From: Xanthoparmelia taractica
Lineage: Eukaryota > Ascomycota > Lecanoromycetes > Lecanorales > Parmeliaceae
Length of the DNA: 64,000 nt
Reading direction: 5' to 3'
NCBI GenBank assembly: GCA_033085395.1
Contig: JANQBS010000219.1
Span: 1-64,000 of the forward strand
In this document: positions 23,101 through 34,440 of the stretch, piece after piece
Position numbering within the stretch: position 1 is the stretch's first letter
Layout: the number at the start of each line of letters is the position of its first letter
Notes under the pieces: generated by a model
What the model saw: only the letters and a program-made list of their open reading frames with translations
Databases searched by the model: none
Told to the model about the DNA's origin: nothing
Position numbers and translations under genes: made by a program

Positions 23101-25557
23101 ACCTCTTCAATGGCATCCTGGACATAAAAGACGCAAACTGGAAACACTACATGTTGCAATTACGAGCTCACAGAGAGAATGAAGTTGACCGGAATGACAT
23201 TCAGGACATATATCGTTGTATCTATCATGAGGTTGTGGAAGAAAGGCATTGGAAATACGTGCAGTAAGTAATCTTACACAATCAACTGCAACTCTCAGCT
23301 GTTAACTGCTAATTGATCATCAGCCAGCGTTTTGAGGAATTAAGTTTGGTCTATGAACCCATTCAAAAAGAATGGCATAAACCATCCTCTTGTCTGTGGA
23401 CAGACGACACGCGCTTATCTGGCAAGGTAGCTTTACTCGGGCACTGCTCCGATCTTTAAGCCTTCTTCGTCCAGCGCTTAGGGGTCGAGGAGCCTGGCAT
23501 CGATACATATATCGATGAGTTACAGTTTCTAGTGGTCAGGGACGAAAGCCCATCAGTAGAAAAGGTGAAAGACTTGATCAAACAGATTAATTCCTTTAGA
23601 CCCGGCAAAGGAGCTCTAGACAAACTGAAACCATACGGCTTTTTGCCTGTTCAAGGTAACGATGGCACAACAAGTCTGAAAACAGCCCTGGACCTATTTG
23701 CCATAAGCGACCGGTCGGCAAACGCCTCCGAATTCAAAGGCAAAGTGGCGGTTCTGGACTTTGGCATAGAGGAAGTTCGAGATCTGAGACAAACCATCGA
23801 AGCTCTGCATTTGGAGCATAGATACATGTCTCAACTTGTCGTGGAAGTCACAACAGTCAAGGATTCATCTAAAGAGGCAACGTTAAGTGATAGCGTACAG
23901 AGAAGGGCATACGCGTTACTTCGGTAAGTGTTCCCGCTGCAAGGCTTCCCATGTTTCTATCAAACTGAGCCACCCAATGTAGATGCTCTCTTCATTATAG
24001 AAGCCGAAGCCTGCAGCCCCACTCTTTATACCGTAAATTCAAAGCAACAAACGTTTATTAGAGCGATGGAATATCGAAGAAGATGACTCTTACGCTCGAG
24101 AACATTTGCGTAAGTGTCGAAGGAGCAGCAGGGATTGTTCATATTGAAGAAGATGACCAGCAATTGCGAATATATGTTCCGAGAAAGAAAAGAGAGCGAA
24201 AGCTATGCTACTGCACGGAGCTACCGGAGAAACTTGCTGCTCAATTGTGCTTGCAAGGTGTTGCGGCAGTACGGGTTCTTGGGGACGTCCTGAACAAAAG
24301 CTCTTCAGTGCTTGATGAACTGCTTGAGCATCATGGGGTTGCGTGAGTGTCAGGAATAGAACCCGCTAAGCAGACGGACTCGGAAGACTCCTTGTCCGAA
24401 GAAGACACTGAGCAACAGGTATCCCATCTGGCGCCACCCCCGACGCATCCACCGTTCACTCCAGTGAGGCGTGGATCGAGTGCGTCAGCTTTCACCCTAG
24501 CCTCAACCTCGAGTTCCACAAGTCGTGGCGCGCCTTCATACGCTGAAAGTATTTTCACTCCGCGGTCGTCGCAGGCATATACTGGATACACAAACACTCC
24601 AAGTTCGAGTCTTTCGGCCTTTCCCGAGAGAAGGAGAGAGGACATTTCGCCAGGGGTGTCCACTGGTGGACATGAATACCGTGCCCTTCTTGACAGTGTG
24701 ATTCGTGCCGCGAGCCAAGCCCCATTTCCAAGGCCTGGAGTGCCTTCGCCCGAGACAAGCTTAGACTCAGATGATGAGACGCCAGTTGTGTTATCAGATA
24801 CTGTGTTCGGGAGGCGCTCAGACGGCAAAGTGAGCCACGATGTGAAGATTGGCGCTGCAGGCGAGCTATATGTAAGTCATCCGTGCTTGGCCTGCGTCCT
24901 TACAAGATATCGCGGAAAAACTGACGTTTGCGAGATCTAGGCTTTCGAGTTCCTACTGAATCATCTTGCGCCCAACTTCGACTAAAGCAATTGGAGAAGC
25001 ACTATTCGCAAAGAAGTCTGCATCCTCCAGAAATACAAGGACATACCGGCCTGGAATGGCAGAGAAACTGCGGACATCACCTATGAAGATCATGAAACGG
25101 CAAATGCGGAAACGACATATAAGCTCACCAAGCTCCTTTGTGGATATAGCTATCTTCCCAACGATTTGATCCTCGAACATCAAGGCGCCAGCCTGAACTA
25201 CTACCTGGAAGTGAAAACCACAACACTCGGCTGTGGCACCCGCCTCTTTGTGAGTAAAGCACAATACCAGAGGGTCAGTCAACCCTCCCCCCTCCCCTTT
25301 TCAACTCTAAGCGCTCGCCGTCTCAAGTATTGTCATAAGAACATACAGCTAACCGCTTGGTACAGATGCACGAAATGACACTACAACCTGGGATTCCGGT
25401 CAGGAACATCTACGTCATATTGCGAGTCTTTAATTTGGGGCAAGAGGACATGGGCATGCGCATCTACGTCGATCCGGCGGCGATGGAGCGAAATGGTGAG
25501 CTGGAGTTTCAGGCGGAGACGTATACTGTGGTTCCGGCTGTCGAGGAGGAATTGTGA
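20146..25557 (+). pseudogene. NO VEIN/sacsin-like GHKL-ATPase protein with C-terminal NOV domain, multiply disabled
   Basis: The ATG at 20146 opens the exon MTTITREQAREIV. After an intron (20301-20352) the Bergerat ATPase fold is clear: ELIQNAEDNNY (N box) and GSTGYIGEKGIGFKSVF (G boxes). The long middle region follows, then at the 3' end the NOV_C domain (DUF3883) with WNGRETADITY and LNYYLEVKTTT, the presumed nuclease-like E-x-K. Fungal relatives are about 1,700 residues, as here. In-frame stops occur at 21134-21136, 21140-21142, 22249-22251, 23457-23459, 24059-24061, 24344-24346 and 24983-24985. A frameshift lies near 21610-21630. At least six introns still have usable splice sites, so decay is fairly recent. 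Function in fungi is unknown; the domain pair suggests a large regulatory or defence-type ATPase. Confidence 0.85.
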
Positions 25558-27587
25558 TGAGCTGGGGGGTACTCGTTTCGTTCGTGCGTCAAATGGATTA
25601 TCAGGGTTTTATAAATCACAACATGTATGAAGGCGAATAACGAAAATACCAGCTACGACCGCCACCAAGTCACGATGGAATGAGTTGCATGCTCTCGCTC
25701 CAAATTTTGCCGTGCATTGTAGTTCATGAACTCCTTTACCGCTCCTTATTCGCCGATACGTTCTCTGTTTTCTTTCACTCTGCAAACAACACATTCACAT
25801 ATACCCTTGACTTCATCTCTTTCTGCGTTCATAATCCACGAAATGGAAATTTTGCTTAGAAAAGTATCACTTATCACCATCGCAAGTAAAACCTTACCAT
25901 ACCATGTCCTCATGATCCCCCCTTTTTAATACCCCCACCCTCCCTCTCCACTCCACCTCCCCCATCCATCCACAACCAAATATCCCTATTACACCAGGAA
26001 CGAGAGAAATGTTCCTTGATCCATCCATCCATCTCCAGCAAACTGACCAACCGGGCAGCCAGCGCTGAATAAAAGCCGACCTCTACGTCACAGGCGGCGA
26101 AATACCCAACCCTCGGGCCTCGCGGGCGGTTACGCGTAAGGCGCGGCAACCGTTCGGCCCTGGGCGTCCAAACACGGCACTGGCCCAGACCTGCGAATGG
26201 AATGGGGAAGTCGGTGACCGGAACCGCGAACTTTGCGATTACGCCGAGCGCGCGGATCTGTCTGTATTGGGCGCTGAGCGGCGGCGGCGATGGCGGCGTC
26301 GGTTGTGGTCGCTGACGGCGAAAGCAAGCGCATGTCGATGGACGCAATCTTAGGTTTTCCTCGCGAAGGAAATGGTTTATGCGGTGGTGATGGGCGTGTG
26401 TATGAGAATCTGCTGAGGATAGATGGATGCTGGACGCAAGCGCGATGATGATGGTTCAATAAGTGTTTCCTAGCGTGGGCTTTTACGCTGATTCCGTTTC
26501 ACGGAGCCAGGCTGGGCATTTCAGCGAAGGAGGCTGGAGAGCTGTTGCTGCGCTTTTTTGATCCGTTGGAAGGGCTGGGTTTGTGCCCAGCATACACATC
26601 GAAGGACAATTGGGCCTTTTGCACCGGTCACAGCAGGCATATCATCGAAGAGAATTGTCCAAATTAGCATTCACTTCAGATGACTCCGCCCCTGAAACCC
26701 GGATCAACGGATCAGATGAAAAGTTTGCCACGGCCACCGCAGAGCGGTATTGGAAGCCAAAGGCCAAGATGCAGCAGTTGGTTCTAAAGGCTTGGGCCGC
26801 ACCACAGTCTCTCGAGGGCTTTCGGCTCCTCGAGAACGACCGCCGGGCTCCCGACGTCACTAATGACCCAATCGATAGCATAATTGGCAATTGCCGTAGA
26901 AGTGGCATATCACGTTGTGATGATAGAATCAGAAGACCGCTAGCATAATCGGAATCAAAGCTATGATACCAGCCGCGGTGATGAGGGCATCTGCTGTAAA
27001 TTGCAGACGGACGAATTTCCACTGGATGCCAGCCGCTACTTGTTGGAAAAGGGCTTCTTGGAATCCTCGGCTAAGGGAAGAGCAGGCGAGTCTAAATGCA
27101 GAATTGTCTGTCATACAAACCGTAAGCTGTAGGCAAGCAAGAGATAGTCGTTGCAAGAAGACGACCGATTCGGTAGCATAATTATGGTTCTACCCCACGT
27201 TGCAGACCGACAGAGGCCTAGTTGACAGGGAGTGTGGGAACTCTAGAGATCGATGATAGGCTAGGACGTATACTCTTTAGATCATGCATGGTGCTGCCCC
27301 ATAGAGGGGCGATGTAATTGAGAAGGCTGGACATATATTGTCAACTGTCTTCCCGGCGCGAGATCACTAGACGCCCTGGGCTAAACAGCCTGGTTTACAC
27401 GCACGGCCTGCCAGCTCATAAGATAGCGTTTAGTCAACAATGGCGTCCTACCAAGGAATGCGGCCCAGATGTCCCCCACTTGTGCATCAGTATAACTTCA
27501 AAGCTTTTTGAAGCGGCTCTCATCGATGTGGATCTGTTCGAATTGCGGCATCCCGTGGGCCTCCAGTGGCGGACAATCGTGCCTTTC
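25558..27587. other. 2 kb gene-poor interval
   Basis: No well-supported gene. A 61-codon frame on the minus strand (27114-26929) starts with ATG and ends in one hydrophobic helix (ALITAAGIIALIPIMLAVF). It could be a tiny membrane protein or the tail of a lost gene. Nothing around it extends the frame. Confidence 0.45.
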
Positions 27588-28709
27588 CTAGGCGATGAGC
27601 GTTCTCCTTCTCCTTGTGTTGATTATTCGAGTCCCTGCGCCCTCCCCTCCTGTACTTCCCGTACTCTGCGGACAACTAGCGCTCATCAAGCTTGCCGCTG
27701 GCCCATCTCTTATCACTGGCGCTGGTATCCATAGACCTGTGCTCTCATCACAACAGACAGTTCCATTCGGGGCATACACTGCATCATTGCAAAATTTTTG
27801 CAATGTGTTAAGATCTGGCGGTACTTGCACGGACGAGGGTAAGTCAAAATAGACTGGCACTTGAACGTTGATATCGCCAGAGTTGTTGGGTATTTCTAGT
27901 AAGTGGCGAAGTTCGCCATCTGATTTTTTCATATCTGGAAAGCTGGTGCAGCCGGCCTGCACGGCTGCCATTTTTAAAAATTCGTCAGCTGGATTAGTAC
28001 TTCGGAAAACTGGGAACGTCAAGTACCCACCTGCATAGTAGAGGGCGTAGTTGGGCGGGTTCAACAGGGACTCGGAAGCGTTCAAGTCCGAGACATCTGC
28101 AATTGCCGTGATGAATTCTGGACGAACCCTGTGATAAAGGTGCACCAGATTGCCAACAAGAAGAGCTTCCTGATTTCCGAGTAGTCTCATATCATTCGGG
28201 GTCAAAACATTCGCAACGACTAGCGGACAATCAGGTCGGAACGCTCGTTGCTGGATTGACCAGAAATGAGGGCAGATAGGCATCAATTCCGTTTGCCTCC
28301 AACTCATGAGTGCAGTGTCGGGTTTTCCTAGGCAGTATTGGTACAGCAGGTGGGTTTCTGGGTTGGCGCATATAAAGGTCGGACGTCGTATCTTGTTGGC
28401 CAACACGAAATTGGCGCCAGCGGCTATTTGCCTATAAACCCGCAGTACTTCTGCTTTGCTCGAGTCATCTTTGAAGAACGCGCTGTAGCCGTGCTTGGAA
28501 GCGGTCCCCAACTGCACGTCTGCAATCACCTTTCGTAGTCCATACTTCATCCGTGGAAGTAGCTCTTGCAGCCTGGAGGCTTCAGAATTAGGCTGCCCGG
28601 AATTGCACAGGTGGATGAGATATCCGCCGCTGCTGACCGTATCCTCTGCACTGACCGGCTGCAGAAGGGCCAGGGCCAAAACCCAGAGCGATAGAAACCT
28701 GGAAAACAT
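27588..28709 (-). CDS. secreted M35-like (deuterolysin-type) pseudo-peptidase
   Basis: An uninterrupted frame of 373 residues starting at a good ATG, with signal peptide MFSRFLSLWVLALALLQPVSA. Spaced cysteines and the blocks TFICANPETHLLYQYC, LMPICPHFWSI and NPPNYALYYAG resemble fungal secreted proteins related to M35/lysine-specific metallo-endopeptidases, where a CPxFF motif precedes the zinc helix and NADxYALYA follows it. At the expected HExxH position the sequence is LLVGNLVHLYH. The first His and the catalytic Glu are therefore absent, and the protein is probably not a zinc protease. The C-terminus is a Ser/Gly-rich tail with a run of arginines. It is divergent from malate dehydrogenase. 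The family link is inferred and moderate; secretion is well supported. Confidence 0.75.
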   Translation of the reverse strand: MFSRFLSLWVLALALLQPVSAEDTVSSGGYLIHLCNSGQPNSEASRLQELLPRMKYGLRKVIADVQLGTASKHGYSAFFKDDSSKAEVLRVYRQIAAGANFVLANKIRRPTFICANPETHLLYQYCLGKPDTALMSWRQTELMPICPHFWSIQQRAFRPDCPLVVANVLTPNDMRLLGNQEALLVGNLVHLYHRVRPEFITAIADVSDLNASESLLNPPNYALYYAGGYLTFPVFRSTNPADEFLKMAAVQAGCTSFPDMKKSDGELRHLLEIPNNSGDINVQVPVYFDLPSSVQVPPDLNTLQKFCNDAVYAPNGTVCCDESTGLWIPAPVIRDGPAASLMSASCPQSTGSTGGEGAGTRIINTRRRRTLIA

Positions 28710-29593
28710 GGTAGCTACGGTTAGTTGTGAACCACTCTCGTGAAACCCAGTAAGTAACGAAGAGATTGGACTTCTCTTTCCCGCTCGATTTGAGAGAAGA
28801 ATGTGGAGGGAAGAGGGGTGAGAAGCATTTTTGAAGTCTTGTTCAAACCAGATGCACAGACAGGTCCGATTACTCGACTAGCAGCAAGCAATGACGTTGA
28901 AATGTCGGAAAGGAAAATTCTTGCCAGGAGCTTGCAGTATATTGCCGCAAGCGACAGCCTCCACCAATGCCATTGCCTCTTGCAGGGTTCTCCCATTAAG
29001 CAGGCCGCATAGAAGTAAATAACGCTATGTAGTATACATCGGAGGTTCGCTTACCTTGCATGGTTTCTTAACCACAGCCGATGCGTCAAACAGATTTAGG
29101 GGGAATGACCGCAGCTAATCAGCTACACCATACGGCACCTTCCTGCAGCATACCTTTTGCATAATCTATTGCTACCACATCATCCCGGTATCTCGAGACG
29201 TTGAACAATCAGAGCAGAATCGAGATCTCTGGGTTTGATCCGACATCTAGCGACAGACTGCGCATGAGATCATGTGTTTGTGGCTTAAAACATCATCTTT
29301 TGTTTGGAGCGTACCTGCAGCTATCCCAGGCAGCATTTTTCTCAATACACTTCCAGTCACGATTGGATTGAAAGGAGTTATTCATGGTATCTTGCAGAGT
29401 CTTGAATAAAAGTGAGATATTGCAGCCAGGCAGCTAGACTATTTTTGGCCTAGCGTGCAATTACAAAATCGCCGAGCCTCGGAATTTTTGACCTTGCAGA
29501 GCTTCGTTCCCATCCCATTTGACCGCATCTGACTTTTAGCAATTGCTTCAATCCTTCCAACTCAGTCGTTGCCCGACACTATTTCTATACATT
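28710..29593. promoter_or_regulatory. divergent promoter region, secreted protein and malate dehydrogenase
   Basis: An 884 bp interval between two outward-facing genes. It must contain both promoters. No gene and no named regulatory site can be identified by eye. Confidence 0.5.
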
Positions 29594-30909
29594 ATGCTCG
29601 CCTCAAGAACCATGTTTGCCTCTAGGCCTATCCTCGGCGCTTGCCAGAGGAGAGCTTTCTCAGCAACAGTCAGACAAGTACGAAGCTCCAACAGCTCATC
29701 ACCATCAGTTGCTGCAGCTCACAACCTCAAACTTCATCATGGCACTGACAGTACTTGCTAGGCGTCGAAAGTCACCGTGCTAGGCGGTGCGGGAGGAATT
29801 GGGCAGCCACTATCCTTGCTGATGAAGCTGAACCCGCGCGTCACCGAGCTTGCTCTTTACGATATCAAGGGCGCACCCGGTCAGCAACAGCATCTACACC
29901 TTAAAGATAAACACTGATCCCGAGGCCAGGTGTCGCCGCTGATATCGGGCATATCAACACTAAGAGCGTTGTCACCGGCTACGAACCTGGGGACAACGGT
30001 TTGAACCATGCTCTCACGGGCGCCGAAATTGTCCTCATCCCCGCTGGTGTACCAAGAAAGCCTGGCATGACCCGCGACGGTACTGTACTCCTTCACCTTT
30101 CTATCCATACCTTTGCCGTAATTCTGAAATGCTTTCTAACATAGACCGCTCACAGACCTCTTCAACACCAACGCCTCTATCGTTCGGGATCTCGCAAAAG
30201 CCGTTGCAGATGCCGCGCCAGATGCCAATGTTCTTGTCATCTCAAATCCGGTCAACAGCACCGTGCCCATCTGCGCGGAGATATTCAAGGCCAAAGGCAC
30301 ATACAATCCCAAGCGTCTCTTCGGCGTAACAACCCTCGATGTTGTCCGCGCAAGCCGTTTCATCTCGCAACACAAGGGCACAGATCCCGCTGATGAGAAC
30401 ATCACGGTCGTGGGAGGGCATTCTGGTGCCACGATTGTGCCACTTTTGAGCCAATCGGGATACAGTCTGGAGGGCGAGGCTTTGGATAGCTTCGTCCACC
30501 GTGTGCAATTTGGTGGCGATGAGGTTGTGAAAGCAAAGGGCGGTGCTGGCTCAGCTACTCTCTCGATGGCCATGGCTGGTGCTCGCTTTACTGAAAGCTT
30601 ACTCAAGGCTGCTCAGGGACAGAAGGGCGTTATAGAGCCCACATTCGTTGACAGCCCCCTATTCAAGGACATAGGCATCGACTTCTTCGCCTCCAAGGTA
30701 GAACTGGGACCAAATGGTGTGGAAAAAATCCATGAGGTGGGCAATGTCACGCCAAAGGAACAGGAACTGTTGGATGCTTGCCTGAAAGATTTACAAAAGA
30801 ACATTGTGAAAGGTATGTCTTGCGCGCCAGCGTTGATCCTTCCTTCCTGGCGAGGCACGAGGATTGACTTGTACATGCAGGTGTCGAGTTCGTGAAATCA
30901 AACCCGTAG
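29594..30909 (+). CDS. malate dehydrogenase, mitochondrial
   Basis: Five exons (29594-29677, 29762-29879, 29930-30079, 30156-30812, 30881-30909) encode 345 residues, the normal length. Malate dehydrogenase interconverts malate and oxaloacetate with NAD in the TCA cycle. The first exon is an arginine- and serine-rich mitochondrial presequence (MLASRTMFASRPILGACQRR) ending near the first splice site. The Rossmann motif VLGGAGGIGQPLSLL, the substrate-closing loop VPRKPGMTRDDLF, VISNPVNSTVPI, the catalytic His in VVGGHSGATIVPL, and GGAGSATLSMAMAGARF are all present. The last exon encodes only VEFVKSNP. The gene is intact and introns are 50-84 nt. The presequence argues against a cytosolic or peroxisomal form. 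Confidence 0.96.
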
Positions 30910-32270
30910 ATAGGGATGCATGTTTTGCACTGAAGGGACTATATGCGATCATGCCCTAATCCTCGGATATAGAAATTCAGCACCCGTTGATAGGTCCGAT
31001 CTTACCCCCTTTTGAGGACTGCCCCAGTTCACTCTTCCCGCATGGGTAATATCTATCGTAGCCTCCCTTGTCGGCCGTTGGCCCTGTCTCCATATCAATA
31101 AGCTTGAGCCTACTTGGTGCCAAGATGACAGGCTTATCTCACCCCTTTCTTGCTCTCCACTGCAGTGATTCTACATGCCTTCTGTCTTAATTTTTCGTGT
31201 ATTGCACAGTGCATTCATTACATTTTGTCCTCACAGCATCATCATCTCATGTGATTATAGTATCACTTTACGCTTCTTCTCGTCTGCTCGTTTGCCCTCC
31301 ATCTTCTAAAAAATCCCACATCCGCACGGAATCACCCACCATCCGCAAAGGCTCCTCTCAGTATCCATCCTTCCTGACGACGAAAACGACACCACCCACT
31401 TCACCTGCGCCAATGGTTAGCAGTTTTGACTAGCCAAGCTAACTGAACCCACCAGCCTCCTCGCCCATATCTCTGCATAACCGTAAAGCAAAGTCGTGGT
31501 CATGGACATCGCAGTCGAATCAAGATGGGGGGTTGAAAGATCATGAGAAGAGACAGAGAGAGACGTGCGAGCTTGTGGAAGAAAGTATTTTCTTTCTTTT
31601 GGTGTTGGGGAGAGAGGATGAGCGGAGGATGGTGGGTTGTCGTTATTGGAGGGGATTGGTGGGGGTTACGAATGTGATGAGGTGGGTGAAGTGGATGGGA
31701 TGGGGTGGGAGTGGGGGTGGGAGCGTCGGTGGGGTTGAGGAAGGGGTGATGCTTATGCTGGGTAAAGTGTTACGGACATGGTGAGTATTGAGGGTGAAGT
31801 TGAGAGGTCTCGGGTTTGTTCAACCAAATTAGGGAAATTTGAGCCTGATGGGCCACTGGCCTTGGATCAGCATTGCTCAGTCTTGACGAGATAACATGCT
31901 GTTCGTCTCTGCTTGTCCGCTATCGCGATGGGTAAACTCCATGAGAAGGTGCTATTTTCGAATAGAGCTGAGCTTGGGGATTTGCATTGTTGGGTTTCAT
32001 GTTGCCTTGCCTTGCCTTGCCGTAGTATCGCATCGTCTGGTGCTTGGGTATTATTTTTGCTGGGCACCCTAAGAAACTAATGCCTTCGATGGGATTATGG
32101 CTGTTAGTCCAGGTCTGTTCACCAAACAATGACTGCAAATTCTTAAGATGCACCTTGCCTAGAGAACGTTGATTTTATAACTGCTCGATCTAATATCTGC
32201 TCTAGGAGCTCACGCCTTCAGGTCCCAGATTGGAGCGAAGGTATCAGAAACAGAATGACCAAAAGTCGTT
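30910..32270. other. intergenic, low-complexity
   Basis: About 1.4 kb downstream of malate dehydrogenase with no supported gene. It includes a G-rich stretch near 31660-31740 (GTGGGAGTGGGGGTGG) and a CTTGC short tandem repeat near 32000-32020. Confidence 0.5.
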
Positions 32271-32546
32271 TGAAGAGTAGTAGAAGAGCCGCAAACTCCT
32301 CAGCTTTGCCTTCTTCTCCGCTCTCCTTCTCACCGGTTATATAGTTTGTTACCCAACGGTGTCTCCTTGAAGAAGGGCGTCGACACTGCCTCGAACTTCA
32401 CACCCACACTCATGAAGAGCGGTAGAAGAGCGGTATACTCCTCAGCCCCTTGCTTTCTTCTTCGCTCTACCTCTCACCACTTATACAGTTCTTTACCCAA
32501 CGGCGTCTCCTTGAAGAACGGCGTCAAAACCAACTCAAACTTCACC
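32271..32546 (-). repeat. tandem duplication of the F-box gene 3' end
   Basis: Two diverged direct copies about 140 bp apart: roughly 32271-32408 and 32413-32546. Each contains the end of the neighbouring F-box gene on the minus strand. One copy encodes VKFELVLTPFFKETPLG and a stop at 32474. The other encodes VKFEAVSTPFFKETPLG and a stop at 32330. The second copy has no upstream coding sequence of its own. Confidence 0.8.
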
Positions 32547-33763
32547 ACCACAAACCTAAAACTCTCGCGCCAACATCTCAATTGTGGATTTCCGAAGCCT
32601 GTATCTGTCCCCATTGACATTGTGTCCCGAAGGATACTGGAGCCACAAAATGAGCCATTTGAGCCCAGGCACACGCGCTGGCTTGTTCACGACAAGCTCC
32701 CAGAGCGGCGAGAAATCCTCTCCGGGCCAACCTCATATTCCGCAAGGACTTCGTGCACGGAGGCAGTGCAGAATCTGTTTTCGAGCTGGAGCTCTTCCAG
32801 CTGTGGCGGGAGGAATTCATGCAACATGGCGTGGCGGACGAAGTCTCCAGGAAACGGCACTGCGAGCCGCTTGAGGGCAGTCCAGTGGGTGAAGGAACCG
32901 GAGAACTGCACAAGTTCGAGAGCGTGGTCGCTTGTGGAGAGTGCGAGGTCTTCTATCGTTGCACTGTGGGAATGTAACGCGGGCCTAAAATCGATCTCGG
33001 ATGGCGGGTCATTGGACGCCGGCTGAGACTTCCTTGGTGCTTCCATCACGAAGATAAAACATCTCAATTTCCTAACCGAGTTGATGAATGCGGTTAAAGC
33101 CCTATACTCGGTGCGCTCACAGCAATCTAGGAATCGAAGGTCCTCCACAGGCGACGGACCATATCGCATACGATGCAGCACAAGCCACATATCGTACTCG
33201 AATACCGCCGTGAACAAGACCCTCTCGGCCTGTATTTTCCGCAACGACGGGTGCCAAAGATGCTTGGCTATGATCTCCAAGGGAATGCCGTGTTCCAACC
33301 ATGCGCGACAGTCTTCGTCATAATGGTTCGTAACGTGGCTGAAATCGAACCGTAAGGCTGCAAGGTCCTTGCACTCGGCTGGGATGGCCCCTCCGTGCAA
33401 GGCAGGTGGGTTGTAAGAGAGCTGGCGTAGCTTGGGCATGTGCCTGATGATAGTGACTTGCGGGCAGCTTTGATACCAGGGAGAGTGTGTGACTTTGAGG
33501 GAGAAGGCAGTGGTGTAGGTGCCAAGTTCCGGGCGAGCTTTCAGGTTTGCGATCAGCTGATCTGTTCGCTTGAGGGTGGGTACGACTCCGAGCCGGCATT
33601 CTTGAAGGAATTCAGCCTCGAAATGAACGTTGCGGTAGAGGAGGGGTTCGGCGAGGGTTTTGAAGTGACGTGACACGAGGGTCACTTTCGCTACGTCGCT
33701 GTTGAGGAGGATTTTGGAAATGATAAGCTGAAGGATTTCGTTTGGGAAGTCTGTCAGCTCCAT
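32474..33763 (-). CDS. F-box protein, C-terminal part frameshifted
   Basis: The frame opens at ATG 33763 with an F-box (MELTDFPNEILQLIISKILL, then VTLVSRHFKTLAEPLLYRNV) and runs to a stop at 32687, 358 residues. F-box proteins recruit substrates to SCF ubiquitin ligases through Skp1. After the F-box comes a leucine-rich region like the protein at 38102 (MPKLRQLSYNPP, LRKIQAERVLF, LPPQLEELQLENR). The expected C-terminus continues in a different frame (VPGLKWLILWLQYPSG) and returns to the first frame for VKFELVLTPFFKETPLG, ending at 32474. Two compensating indels, near 32715 and near 32555, explain this. An upstream in-frame ATG at 33907 would add a low-complexity leader. The product is truncated, or the two indels are sequencing errors. 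Confidence 0.72.
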
Positions 33764-34379
33764 CGTATCTAATTCTAAGAGTTGGGTGTTGTTTCGAGAA
33801 GGATGGATGGGATGGAAAGAAAAAGGAAGAGATAGGGAAGGAGAGTTGGTGGGCCGTATGGAGATGGCCAAGCGCCGAACCCCTCTAATATCAATACGGA
33901 TATTCATCGGCCAGGTTGAATTCTATGTACTTCGGAGAAGGCTGACATCATGTATTTAAGAATGCAGTCCCATCATACATCCAATATTACTCAAAAAAGA
34001 CGATTTAGATTGTGCTGTCGTGCTGGTAAATGCGTATCGTAAGGTCGCCTTGCTGTTCATGTGGTTGGATCAACGACAGTCTGGAGTAAGGGTTCCCGGC
34101 AGAAGAAGCCATCGTTGATTTGAGGTGAAAGCGTGTGAGTGGAGCAAGCAGTTTGTACGTATTGTCGATTGTCGGGCGCAATTTCCATAAGATTGTTTGA
34201 GCCGTCGCAGAAGGAGGGAGGACTGTCAAGTGTTCGGCTGATCTCGCAGCATGACAAGCCCGGCAGGTTGAAGTGGCAACAGTCGGCCCAACGACCGTGC
34301 CGCTTAGTATACAAGACCAAGATAATGCGCCTTGCCTTTCTGCTCAGCGTATAATATACCAATCATTTACTCCTCCGGC

Positions 34380-34440
34380 ACACCGAGTGTCCTTAAGGAA
34401 CGGTGTCAAGGTTCACTCGCATCTCACTCTAAGCTTTGCG
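34380..34440 (-). pseudogene. possible fragment of an F-box gene 3' end
   Basis: On the minus strand the stretch translates as RCE, stop, TLTPFLKDT, which lines up with KFELVLTPFFKETP at the end of the neighbouring F-box gene. The plus-strand sequence CCTTAAGGAACGGTGTCAAG parallels the corresponding part of the duplicated 3' end. The match is short, so it may be chance. Confidence 0.35.

Noticed and set aside
32346..33026. 226-codon open frame on the plus strand
   Set aside because: It is antisense to the F-box gene and its duplicated 3' end; no start context or domain supports it.
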